Virus record (IMG/VR): IMGVR_UViG_3300040815_000695
Location: 1 to 26,975 of that record
Strand: one strand, 5' to 3'
DNA from: a virus
DNA length: 26,975 nucleotides
Part shown: one piece after another, positions 1 through 5,616 of the stretch
Layout of the letters: each line of letters opens with the position of its first letter
Numbering within the stretch: the stretch's first letter is position 1
Translations under genes and position numbers: made by a program
Notes under the pieces: generated by a model
What the model saw: the letters and a program-made list of their open reading frames with translations, nothing else
Told to the model about the DNA's origin: nothing
The model's database searches: none

Positions 1-1
1 C

Positions 2-64
2 ACACTCAGCCAAACCTGTGCAACAGTAGGTGGCTGTTCGGTATCAGTAACACAAGGTAACTAG
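2..64 (+). CDS. Possible 3' end of an upstream gene (partial)
   Basis: The first 64 bases have an open frame from position 2 that ends in TAG at 62-64 and encodes about 20 residues rich in Ser, Thr, Val and Gly. Frame 1 is also open to a TAA at 58-60. Either could be the tail of a gene that starts before the window. The Ser/Thr-rich composition of frame 2 would suit a structural or fibre protein, but the fragment is too short to assign. A strong promoter for the next gene begins at 69, which fits a gene end here. Confidence 0.25.
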   Translation, partial: TLSQTCATVGGCSVSVTQGN

Positions 65-68
65 TCGG

Positions 69-97
69 TTGACAAACTTTTAAATATTTGCTATAAT
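69..97 (+). promoter_or_regulatory. Sigma70-type promoter, consensus match
   Basis: TTGACA at 69-74 and TATAAT at 92-97 are separated by 17 nt, a perfect match to the bacterial housekeeping consensus. The next start codon (ATG 105) lies 8 nt after the -10 box, so the transcript should begin at or next to the start codon and be essentially leaderless. It probably serves early transcription by unmodified host RNA polymerase. Confidence 0.85.
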
Positions 98-104
98 ATT
101 CGTA

Positions 105-272
105 ATGAAACATATGATCAAGTGGCTAAAAATATCAGCCGGTATAAATCTATATCTATCTGTAATACTAACATTAGTATTAATTGCTCTTGTGACTGAT
201 ATTGTGTTAGACACATATTGGCACAGCAACGCATACTTGGAACAATTAGGCATTGGTAGTCCTAATTCATAA
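105..272 (+). CDS. Small single-pass membrane protein (55 aa), unknown
   Basis: ATG at 105 opens a 55-codon frame ending in TAA at 270-272. The product has a short basic N-terminus (MKHMIKWLK), then a hydrophobic segment of about 25 residues (roughly 12-36, rich in Leu, Ile and Val), and a short polar C-terminus. This predicts one transmembrane helix. No Shine-Dalgarno sequence is possible if transcription starts at the consensus promoter immediately upstream, so leaderless initiation is expected. The gene ends 6 nt before the next one, with which it is probably co-transcribed. Small membrane proteins driven by strong early promoters are common in T4-like phages and often modify the host, but no function can be assigned here. 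Confidence 0.6.
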   Translation: MKHMIKWLKISAGINLYLSVILTLVLIALVTDIVLDTYWHSNAYLEQLGIGSPNS

Positions 273-278
273 ACACTT

Positions 279-587
279 ATGGTTACAAAATGGTTAAACA
301 GTCTTAGAATATATTCCCTATCTGTTATAGGTATACACTTTTTAATATTTGCATACTTCTTTCCAGTGTTTGTAATAAAAGTTGTGTTTATACCACTTAC
401 ATTTGTGGTATTTTGGCATTGGTGTGAACTAGTAGTTAGAATAGAAGAAGACAACAGAAATCAAATATTACATTTAATACACACCTCCAATAATCAGCAC
501 ACCAAAGACTTATTGACGTATGAACTATTTTTACACGATGAAAACAGTTTGTCAGGTAAAACTCTGTTTAACAGTTGCGGCATCTAA
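279..587 (+). CDS. Small membrane protein (102 aa), unknown
   Basis: ATG at 279 follows the previous stop by 6 nt. The N-terminal half is strongly hydrophobic, with two likely membrane helices at about residues 10-30 and 31-48 separated by almost no loop. The C-terminal half is polar, contains His, Asn and Asp, and is probably cytoplasmic. The last residues are NSCGI. There is no obvious Shine-Dalgarno sequence, so it may be translated by coupling to the upstream 55-aa gene. I do not recognise the family. The open frame, membrane pattern and operon position support a real gene, but the low-complexity AT-rich sequence leaves some doubt. Confidence 0.55.
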   Translation: MVTKWLNSLRIYSLSVIGIHFLIFAYFFPVFVIKVVFIPLTFVVFWHWCELVVRIEEDNRNQILHLIHTSNNQHTKDLLTYELFLHDENSLSGKTLFNSCGI

Positions 588-593
588 ATTTTA

Positions 594-601
594 GATAAAT
601 A
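594..601 (+). promoter_or_regulatory. T4-late-type promoter for the lipoprotein gene
   Basis: GATAAATA matches the late box seen upstream of structural genes in this window. The expected start is near 607, at the left edge of a palindrome (CTGTTATAATAACAG, 606-620) that would form a 5' hairpin on the mRNA. A clear AAGGAG at 646-651 then serves the ATG at 659. Confidence 0.55.
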
Positions 602-658
602 TATACTGTTATAATAACAGATGGTTTTATAACAATCTTATATATAAGGAGAAAATAA

Positions 659-982
659 ATGAAAGAATTAAAAAACGTGTTCTTTGGTATATTTTTTGTA
701 ATGTTCGCACAAGGTTGCGCCACTGTTGGTGCTATTTCCGATGGCGTACAACAAGGTGTTGCTGGAACAGTTGATGTTGTTCTAGGAACTACAAGCAATG
801 TAGTTACAACAGTAGTAGACGAAGGATCAAGAATCGGACAAGCAGGTGCAGAACTTGTTGTCGGTGTTGGTCAAACTGCTGGAGACTTAGTTGCTGGTAC
901 AGTCGAAACAGTCGCTACAGTTGTTGACGAATCTACTGATGCAGTACAAAAAGAAGAACCAAAAGAAGAACCAAAAAAGTAA
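659..982 (+). CDS. Phage lipoprotein, Gly/Val-rich (107 aa, zero-frame product)
   Basis: The start ATG at 659 has a strong Shine-Dalgarno sequence (AAGGAG, 646-651, 7 nt spacing). Residues 1-20 form a basic-hydrophobic signal peptide ending FAQGC, a slightly degenerate lipobox with Cys20 as the predicted lipidated residue. After cleavage the protein would be tethered to a membrane facing the periplasm. Residues 22-92 are a low-complexity helical region rich in Gly, Val, Thr and Ala, resembling glycine-zipper envelope lipoproteins. The C-terminus is a charged KEEPKEEPKK tail encoded by a 12-bp tandem repeat (949-960 and 961-972). The gene ends at a slippery heptamer directly before TAA, and a -1 shift would add 58 residues (see next entry). 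The family is not recognised. A role at the host envelope is inferred from the lipobox only. Confidence 0.7.
   Translation: MKELKNVFFGIFFVMFAQGCATVGAISDGVQQGVAGTVDVVLGTTSNVVTTVVDEGSRIGQAGAELVVGVGQTAGDLVAGTVETVATVVDESTDAVQKEEPKEEPKK
949..972 (+). repeat. 12-bp tandem repeat (2 copies) before the frameshift site
   Basis: AAAAGAAGAACC occurs twice in tandem at 949-960 and 961-972, encoding KEEPKEEP in the lipoprotein frame. The purine-rich GAAG repeats could also act as weak anti-Shine-Dalgarno pairing sites upstream of the slippery heptamer. Confidence 0.7.
973..979 (+). promoter_or_regulatory. Canonical -1 ribosomal frameshift site A AAA AAG
   Basis: In the reading frame of the lipoprotein gene the last two sense codons are AAA AAG, preceded by A, giving the heptamer A AAA AAG used by Escherichia coli dnaX. 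The UAA stop follows immediately. A 9-bp perfect hairpin lies downstream at 1001-1021. The -1 frame then stays open for 58 codons and ends overlapping the next start codon. An alternative is a one-base sequencing error in the A6 run at 973-978. Confidence 0.65.
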
Positions 983-1155
983 AACGCTCATTCTTTAAAA
1001 TTCCTAAATTTAATTTAGGAAATAAAAAAGAAGACTTACCCTCAGAAGAGGATGAGCAATATTCAGATGAGGAGATACAGGAGTTTATACGCCAGATTAA
1101 GTTATATCAAAAACTAATGGAGTACTGTTCCAAAAATCCAAAAGAATGTGAGTAA
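979..1155 (+). CDS. -1 frame extension of the lipoprotein (58 codons; 165-aa fusion)
   Basis: After a -1 slip on A AAA AAG the ribosome would read GTA at 979 and continue to TAA at 1153-1155. The extension begins VKRSFFKIPKFNLGN, passes through an acidic stretch (about residues 20-33 of the extension), and ends in a helical segment and EYCSKNPKECE. It has no ATG, GTG or TTG that would allow independent translation of more than about 12 residues, so it can only be made in full by frameshifting from the lipoprotein gene. Its stop overlaps the GTG start of the next gene by 8 nt, as expected for a translated, coupled gene end. The fusion protein would have 165 residues. The motif YCxxNPxEC recurs near the N-terminus of the next protein. 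Confidence 0.6.
   Translation, partial: VKRSFFKIPKFNLGNKKEDLPSEEDEQYSDEEIQEFIRQIKLYQKLMEYCSKNPKECE
1001..1021 (+). promoter_or_regulatory. Hairpin downstream of the frameshift site
   Basis: TTCCTAAAT (1001-1009) and ATTTAGGAA (1013-1021) form a perfect 9-bp stem with a 3-nt loop. It starts 21 nt after the slippery heptamer, longer than the usual 5-9 nt spacer for a stimulator. It is not followed by a U run, so it is not a convincing terminator. It lies inside the extended coding frame. Confidence 0.4.
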
Positions 1156-1621
1156 GTTACTTTTAATTTTATTAACACTTCCTCTGTTAGCAATAGCAGA
1201 GGATCGTGTTTTAGACCTTACTTATAATCCCCCACTAGACTACAACTATTGCGATAACAATCCAGTAGAATGTAGACCCCTACCATCACTGATACCAAAA
1301 TTTGAAATACAACAAAAAGCAACGCCAAAGCAATGGGCAGTATTTTGGACATTTCAAGTATTAGATGCTTACTCAACATCACGGGCAGTAAAGTATGATT
1401 GTGTAAAAGAAGTAAATCCACTGTATACAGAACATCCAAGTAACACAAGAATAGTTTTAACAAAAAGTGTATTGCTTCTGCCTGGCTTATTGTATAACGA
1501 TTATTATAAAACTGTGTCACCAGAGGAACTAAACGATACTAATATGTTATATTCTATAGTAGTTGCAAATAACTTTAGGTTACTTAATCAAGCCAAAGAC
1601 AGTTGTAATAAAATAAGATAG
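1148..1621 (+). CDS. Exported protein with signal peptide (157 aa), unknown
   Basis: The start is GTG at 1148, because an ATG at 1146 runs straight into TGA. It overlaps the end of the -1 extension by 8 nt. Residues 1-17 (MSKLLLILLTLPLLAIA) are a textbook Sec signal peptide, with cleavage predicted after Ala17. The mature N-terminal region carries YCDNNPVECRP, a Cys pair that could form a disulfide in the periplasm. The central part (about residues 61-118) contains WTFQVLDAYSTSRAV and a KEVNPL motif followed by a hydrophobic stretch. This is reminiscent of small membrane families of the DUF5658 type, in which an Asp-Thr helix precedes an E-NP motif, but I am not confident of membership. It probably acts in the envelope together with the upstream lipoprotein. 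Confidence 0.65.
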   Translation: MSKLLLILLTLPLLAIAEDRVLDLTYNPPLDYNYCDNNPVECRPLPSLIPKFEIQQKATPKQWAVFWTFQVLDAYSTSRAVKYDCVKEVNPLYTEHPSNTRIVLTKSVLLLPGLLYNDYYKTVSPEELNDTNMLYSIVVANNFRLLNQAKDSCNKIR

Positions 1622-1622
1622 C

Positions 1623-1630
1623 AATAAATA
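1623..1630 (+). promoter_or_regulatory. T4-late-type promoter, leaderless for FNR
   Basis: AATAAATA lies directly after the stop of the exported protein. The FNR start codon GTG begins 6 nt after the last base of the box, where T4 late transcription initiates. The same exact spacing occurs at five other genes in the window. Confidence 0.55.
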
Positions 1631-1635
1631 TATCT

Positions 1636-2376
1636 GTGTTAAAAGAAAAAGTAATAGAAATCAAACACTACTCAGATAGGCTGTTTAGTTTTAAAACCAC
1701 ACGCGATAAAACATTCCGTTTTAAAAATGGTGAATTTGCTATGATTGGTTTAGATGTAGACACAACTGTAAAAGGCAGTCCTCTACCTAAGAAAACAATG
1801 AGAGCATACAGTATTGTAAGCACAAACTATGATGACCATTTAGAGTTTCTAAGTATTATAGTACCAGATGGTCCGCTAACAAGCAAATTAAAGAATTTAC
1901 AAATTGGTGATGAAATATTAATTAATCCAAAAGTCACAGGCAGTTTGGTATGTGATTATTTGACCCCTAAAGATAATTTAGTATTATTAGCAACTGGCAC
2001 TGGAGTAGCACCATTTGTTAGTATTGTCAACGACCCTGATACATACAGCAGATTTAAAAAAGTATATTTGTTTCACACAGTAAGAAATGTAAACGAATTA
2101 GCATACATAGAATCGCTAAATAGTATAGAAGAAGATTTACCTTTTACTTACATACCAACTGTAACTAGAGAAGACTATGGTAGAACTGGTCGCTTTTGGC
2201 AATATGTTGAAGAATTTTTACCAGGTGGCTTCCTCAAAGAAAGAGACGGCATAATGGTGTGCGGTTCTCCAGGTATGAATAAGGAATGTCGTACTTTGTT
2301 TAAAACACTAAATTGGCAAGAAGGTAATACAGGCGAAATGGGCGACTTTATGTTAGAAAGGGCATTTGTAGATTGA
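1636..2376 (+). CDS. Ferredoxin/flavodoxin-NADP+ reductase, bacterial FPR type (246 aa)
   Basis: This FAD enzyme transfers electrons between NADPH and ferredoxin or flavodoxin in the cytoplasm. Residues 57-62 are RAYSIV, the FAD-binding RxYS motif. Residues 78-84 (DGPLTSK) match the FAD pyrophosphate loop. GTGVAPF (121-127) is the NADP-binding glycine loop, and CGSPGM (209-214) is the nicotinamide-side motif. The C-terminus ERAFVD resembles the AFV-type tail of Rhodobacter and Azotobacter FPRs rather than the terminal Trp of Escherichia coli Fpr. Length is normal for the family. The GTG start at 1636 is supported by a late promoter ending exactly 5 nt before it, and conserved sequence begins within the first 10 residues. 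It is followed by a 1-nt overlap (TGATG) with the next gene. It could supply or drain reducing power during infection, but the partner ferredoxin is not in this window. Confidence 0.9.
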   Translation: MLKEKVIEIKHYSDRLFSFKTTRDKTFRFKNGEFAMIGLDVDTTVKGSPLPKKTMRAYSIVSTNYDDHLEFLSIIVPDGPLTSKLKNLQIGDEILINPKVTGSLVCDYLTPKDNLVLLATGTGVAPFVSIVNDPDTYSRFKKVYLFHTVRNVNELAYIESLNSIEEDLPFTYIPTVTREDYGRTGRFWQYVEEFLPGGFLKERDGIMVCGSPGMNKECRTLFKTLNWQEGNTGEMGDFMLERAFVD

Positions 2377-2627
2377 TGGATTCAAACAAAATTATAGATG
2401 CTCTTAGGCAAGGAGTAGTAACAGTAGTATTTGAAAAGATAGACACAAAAGAAATTCGAACTATGCCGTGTACTCTTAATCAAGAAATACATAAACAAAG
2501 TATTGATATAAAAAAATACGATACTACTAGTGATACAATTATTATGTATGCATTAGATAAAAAAGCATGGCGTGATGTAAGAGTCAATACTATCAAAGAA
2601 TGGTACGAAGGATATCCAAAAGAATGA
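2376..2627 (+). CDS. Small WYL_2/DUF2693-like protein (83 aa)
   Basis: ATG at 2376 shares one base with the FNR stop (TGATG). A TTG three bases earlier is less likely. The protein has a run of predicted beta strands: VVTVVFEKIDTKEIRTMPCTL, then a polar turn, then TIIMYALDKKAWRDVRVNTIKEW. This layout, with K-x-x-G-V-V near the start and KKAWRDVRV near the end, matches small phage proteins of the DUF2693/WYL_2 type, which adopt an Sm/SH3-like barrel. Their function is unknown. The stop overlaps the cyclase start as ATGA, so the gene is translationally coupled to it. Confidence 0.65.
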   Translation: MDSNKIIDALRQGVVTVVFEKIDTKEIRTMPCTLNQEIHKQSIDIKKYDTTSDTIIMYALDKKAWRDVRVNTIKEWYEGYPKE

Positions 2628-4489
2628 AATGGGTTTATAGTGGTTATGCTGTAATAGTATCTATATTATTACTTACAGCACTCCAAGTAGTTGATCCTAC
2701 ACCAATACAGAATTTAAGAAATCAAACATTTGATGCATATCAAAAACTAGACGAAATTAAACAAAGCAACGAAGTTGTTATTATTAACATAGGCGAAAAA
2801 AGTCTAGAAACATTAGGGCAGTATCCTTTTCCTAGAACTACATACGCTCAACTCATATATGATATTAGACAAAAGAATCAAGGCATAGTAGGCTTCACTC
2901 TTATGTTTCCTGAAGCAGATAGATTTGGAGGAGACGAAGTTTTTGCTTCATGGATAAAGGGTAACGGAATAGTGTTATCTCAGACACCAAGCACAAGAGG
3001 AATTAAGACCACAGGACCTCATATTGGCACTGGAGTAATCGGTCCTACAACAGCACAGGACTTTCTCCTAACTTGGCCAAATTTAGTAACAAACATACCT
3101 GAACTAGAAGCAGAAGCACTTGGCATAGGCGTAAATGCATCAGCACCACAACCTGATTTTGTTACAAGAACGTATCCATTAGCAATAGGAGTAGAGGGAA
3201 AAATATATCCCTCGTTTGCTATAGAAATGTTACGAGTACAAACAGGCAAACCCAGTTACATGATTAAAACAACAGAGATAGGCATAAACGAATTTGCAGT
3301 TCCGCCTTTTGATCCTATAGTAACATTGCCAAAAGGCGATGCATATATACGTTACAATAATACGTTTGAAGAAGTAGAATATACGGACATAAACAGTTTA
3401 CCTAATATGGGTGGAAAGTTTGTTATAGTAGGTGTTACAGCAGAAGGTATTGCTAACCCTGTACCTACTCCAAGAGGCAACATGTATCCACAGCATATAC
3501 AAGCACACATGCTACAGAACTTTATAGATGGATCAAATATACAGCGGAGCCAGTTATCGTCGCTTATAGAACTTCTGTGTGCGTTGTGTGGTATGATTTT
3601 AATAGCCTTAGCGGTGTATAAGTTACCGTTGCTGTGGACAGCACCGATATCACTGCTAATTTTAGGTGGAGAAGCATATGGTAGTGTGTGGTTATATCAA
3701 AATAAATTACAATTAGTAGATGCAACTTTTCCTGTGTTAAGTGGATTTTTAGTGTTTACACAATCAGCATTTAATAACTTCTATAAACAATACAAATTAC
3801 GTCAACAAATCAAAGGACAGTTTGGTACTTATATATCCCCGGACTATGTTGATATGTTAGTTAAAGATCCTAGTCTAATGAAACTAGGTGGCGAAAGAAA
3901 AGAAATGAGTTTTATGTTTGCTGACATAGTCGGCTTTACACCTATATCAGAAAAGTATATGAAAGCGGATGACCCAGAAGGATTAGTAGAACTCATAAAC
4001 AGTTTCTTAGATAAAATGACCAAAATAGTTTTAAAGAACGGTGGCACAATAGACAAGTTCATGGGTGACTGTATAATGGCATTTTGGAATGCACCACTAC
4101 CATGTGAGAATCATGCTGAGATGGCCGTTAAAACAGCAATAGAGATTGAACTATTAGGTGACGAATTAGAAAAAGAAATGGAAGAACGTGGCTTGCCAAG
4201 AGTAAAATTTGGCACAGGTGTAAACACAGGTACATGTATTGTCGGCAACATGGGTGCTGAAACTAGATTAGATTATAGTGTTGTAGGCGATGCTGTAAAC
4301 TTAGGTGCTAGATTAGAAGCACAAACAAGAGCAGAAGACACACCAATTATTGTTTCTGAATATACTTATATGGAATGCCCTAACATAGCATTTGGTAATA
4401 TAGGAGAAGTTACTGTTAAAGGTAAAGTAGATCCTGTAAAAATGTACGCCCCATTATTTGACGGCGAAATAAGAAAACTTTACAAGTAA
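2624..4489 (+). CDS. CHASE2-domain membrane adenylate cyclase, class III (621 aa)
   Basis: The protein is predicted to make cyclic AMP from ATP. Domain order from the ATG at 2624 is: TM1 (about residues 5-23), a periplasmic CHASE2 sensor (about 25-305), three further TM helices (about 313-332, 336-356 and 364-385), a linker with FGTYISPDYVDML (400-412), and a class III nucleotidyl cyclase domain (about 425-612). All catalytic positions are present: metal-binding Asp434 (FADIVGFT) and Asp482 (MGDCIMAFW), the substrate-selecting pair Lys478 and Asp550, and transition-state Asn559 and Arg563 in GDAVNLGARLE. The Lys/Asp pair favours ATP over GTP. An ATG at 2600 would add 8 residues, but the ATGA overlap with the previous stop favours 2624. 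The family is common in bacteria as environmental sensors. Its presence next to phage neck and tail genes is unusual. The gene ends immediately against a convergent gene. Confidence 0.9.
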   Translation: MKWVYSGYAVIVSILLLTALQVVDPTPIQNLRNQTFDAYQKLDEIKQSNEVVIINIGEKSLETLGQYPFPRTTYAQLIYDIRQKNQGIVGFTLMFPEADRFGGDEVFASWIKGNGIVLSQTPSTRGIKTTGPHIGTGVIGPTTAQDFLLTWPNLVTNIPELEAEALGIGVNASAPQPDFVTRTYPLAIGVEGKIYPSFAIEMLRVQTGKPSYMIKTTEIGINEFAVPPFDPIVTLPKGDAYIRYNNTFEEVEYTDINSLPNMGGKFVIVGVTAEGIANPVPTPRGNMYPQHIQAHMLQNFIDGSNIQRSQLSSLIELLCALCGMILIALAVYKLPLLWTAPISLLILGGEAYGSVWLYQNKLQLVDATFPVLSGFLVFTQSAFNNFYKQYKLRQQIKGQFGTYISPDYVDMLVKDPSLMKLGGERKEMSFMFADIVGFTPISEKYMKADDPEGLVELINSFLDKMTKIVLKNGGTIDKFMGDCIMAFWNAPLPCENHAEMAVKTAIEIELLGDELEKEMEERGLPRVKFGTGVNTGTCIVGNMGAETRLDYSVVGDAVNLGARLEAQTRAEDTPIIVSEYTYMECPNIAFGNIGEVTVKGKVDPVKMYAPLFDGEIRKLYK

Positions 4490-5113
4490 TTATTCGTCTG
4501 GTGACCAGTGTCCCATAGAACGGAACACACTTCTAGCAGTAATAAGATCCTTCTTTAGTTCAACAAGATAAAAAAATTCAAAAGGCTTTTCACCTATTTT
4601 TTCTAATGGATAATGATAGGTTGATGTTATGGTATCTATTGCTGTTATGTCTTTTGCAACACAATTTATAATAGAGTTACGCCACTCGGCATCTTTGAAT
4701 AAATCAAGTACAAAAGCATGTGCTTCACTTTCAGGATTATAACTGTTCATTATATTGAGTAATTCATAATATAATGCTCTGATAGGATTTAAATTATCTC
4801 TGTATTTAGAACTTACAACAGGAAATCTCCACTTGTCTTCTTTGGTACATTGATGCTTATAAAAGTACAAGTATTCTTCCATAAATGATTCATATATGTT
4901 TTTTTGACTTTTACGCATTCTACTTGCTAGTATGCGTCTTAGTTTACTTAATAGTTTTAGGTGATATTCAGATAACGATTCATTATAAACATTAAATAAA
5001 TCATCAGGATTCATACGGCCGTCAATAAATTCGGGCGGTATTTCGTTAGACTTTGCAAACTTTATTAGTAAGTTCTCTAATCTTATCTTTTTAAAATCTA
5101 TTATATCTGACAT
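4490..5113 (-). CDS. Conserved phage protein of unknown function (207 aa)
   Basis: This is the last gene of the minus-strand gp14-gp15-Nudix operon. Its ATG (5113-5111) overlaps the Nudix gene end by 13 nt. The protein is mostly helical and soluble. It opens with MSDIIDFKKIRLENLL, has a basic region around residues 60-75 (KLLSKLRRILASRMRKSQKN), and ends with a mixed segment containing FEFFYLVELKKDLITARSVFRSMGHW. No signal peptide, membrane helix or catalytic motif is visible. I do not recognise the family. Its stop codon abuts the stop of the convergent cyclase gene with no bases between, so no terminator fits between them. Confidence 0.65.
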   Translation of the reverse strand: MSDIIDFKKIRLENLLIKFAKSNEIPPEFIDGRMNPDDLFNVYNESLSEYHLKLLSKLRRILASRMRKSQKNIYESFMEEYLYFYKHQCTKEDKWRFPVVSSKYRDNLNPIRALYYELLNIMNSYNPESEAHAFVLDLFKDAEWRNSIINCVAKDITAIDTITSTYHYPLEKIGEKPFEFFYLVELKKDLITARSVFRSMGHWSPDE

Positions 5114-5616
5114 TTATGTAAATTTAATATAGTATTAAGTTTTTCGTTACCTTTATTGTAACTTAAGGTTGCTCTGGCACCCTCGTGTAATGGCTTTGGC
5201 CATGTACCGATGTCTACCCAAGCATACCCACAACTTTCACCATTTAAATTTGGCATAAATTCGTGTTCTATGACTGCAACAAAACTGTAATACATAAAGT
5301 TCTTGTCTTTGCTTTGATAAACATCAATAGGATTTAGTTTATTAATATCTGGAACTAATCCTAATTCCTCATCAAGTTCACGTGTTAAGGCTTCATATGG
5401 AGACTCGCCTTTTTCAACAAGTCCTCCCCAAAATCCCCAAGTGTGTTTATGTCGTTTGTCGCTGTTTCTGAATTGTAAAAGTACACGGTTGGTATCAAGA
5501 GCAAGAAATAATGTGCCTACCCCTATAACACCTGTGAAAGGTTCTACAGGACTAGAGTCCAATATCCCGGATTGTATTCTCCCTCGTATATGCTCAGCCA
5601 TTGTGTTCCTGTCCAT
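5101..5616 (-). CDS. Nudix hydrolase (171 aa)
   Basis: The Nudix box is complete: G65-x5-E71-x7-R79-E80-L-x-E83-E84-x-G86-L87, giving the helix that binds divalent metal and cleaves nucleoside diphosphate-linked substrates. Upstream is the usual beta strand (GVIGVGTLFLALD), and after the box are the expected strands ending near YAWVDIG. Substrates in the family include damaged dNTPs, ADP-ribose, nucleotide sugars and NADH. GDP-mannose-type hydrolases also share features such as WGFWGG, so the substrate is open. The start lies inside the preceding gp15 gene, with a 73-nt overlap from ATG 5616 or 58 nt from ATG 5601. No Met is available after gp15 ends, so some overlap is required. T4 also encodes a Nudix enzyme (NudE), but in another place. 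Confidence 0.88.
   Translation of the reverse strand: MDRNTMAEHIRGRIQSGILDSSPVEPFTGVIGVGTLFLALDTNRVLLQFRNSDKRHKHTWGFWGGLVEKGESPYEALTRELDEELGLVPDINKLNPIDVYQSKDKNFMYYSFVAVIEHEFMPNLNGESCGYAWVDIGTWPKPLHEGARATLSYNKGNEKLNTILNLHKCQI

Noticed and set aside
80-454. Minus-strand 124-aa open frame over the small membrane protein genes
   Set aside because: It is antisense to two plus-strand genes with a consensus promoter, shows no recognisable pattern and no promoter of its own.
610-615. TATAAT in the leader of the lipoprotein gene as a sigma70 -10 box
   Set aside because: No -35-like sequence lies 15-19 nt upstream; the hexamer is part of a palindrome that is better explained as a 5' hairpin.
1001-1021. 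Hairpin as a rho-independent terminator after the lipoprotein gene
   Set aside because: It has no U run after it, is AT-rich, and lies inside an open -1 frame that runs into the next gene.
659-1621. Lipoprotein plus exported protein as an o-spanin/i-spanin pair for lysis
   Set aside because: The exported protein has a cleavable-type signal peptide and no periplasmic coiled coil, and the genes are not nested as spanins often are. No holin or endolysin is nearby.
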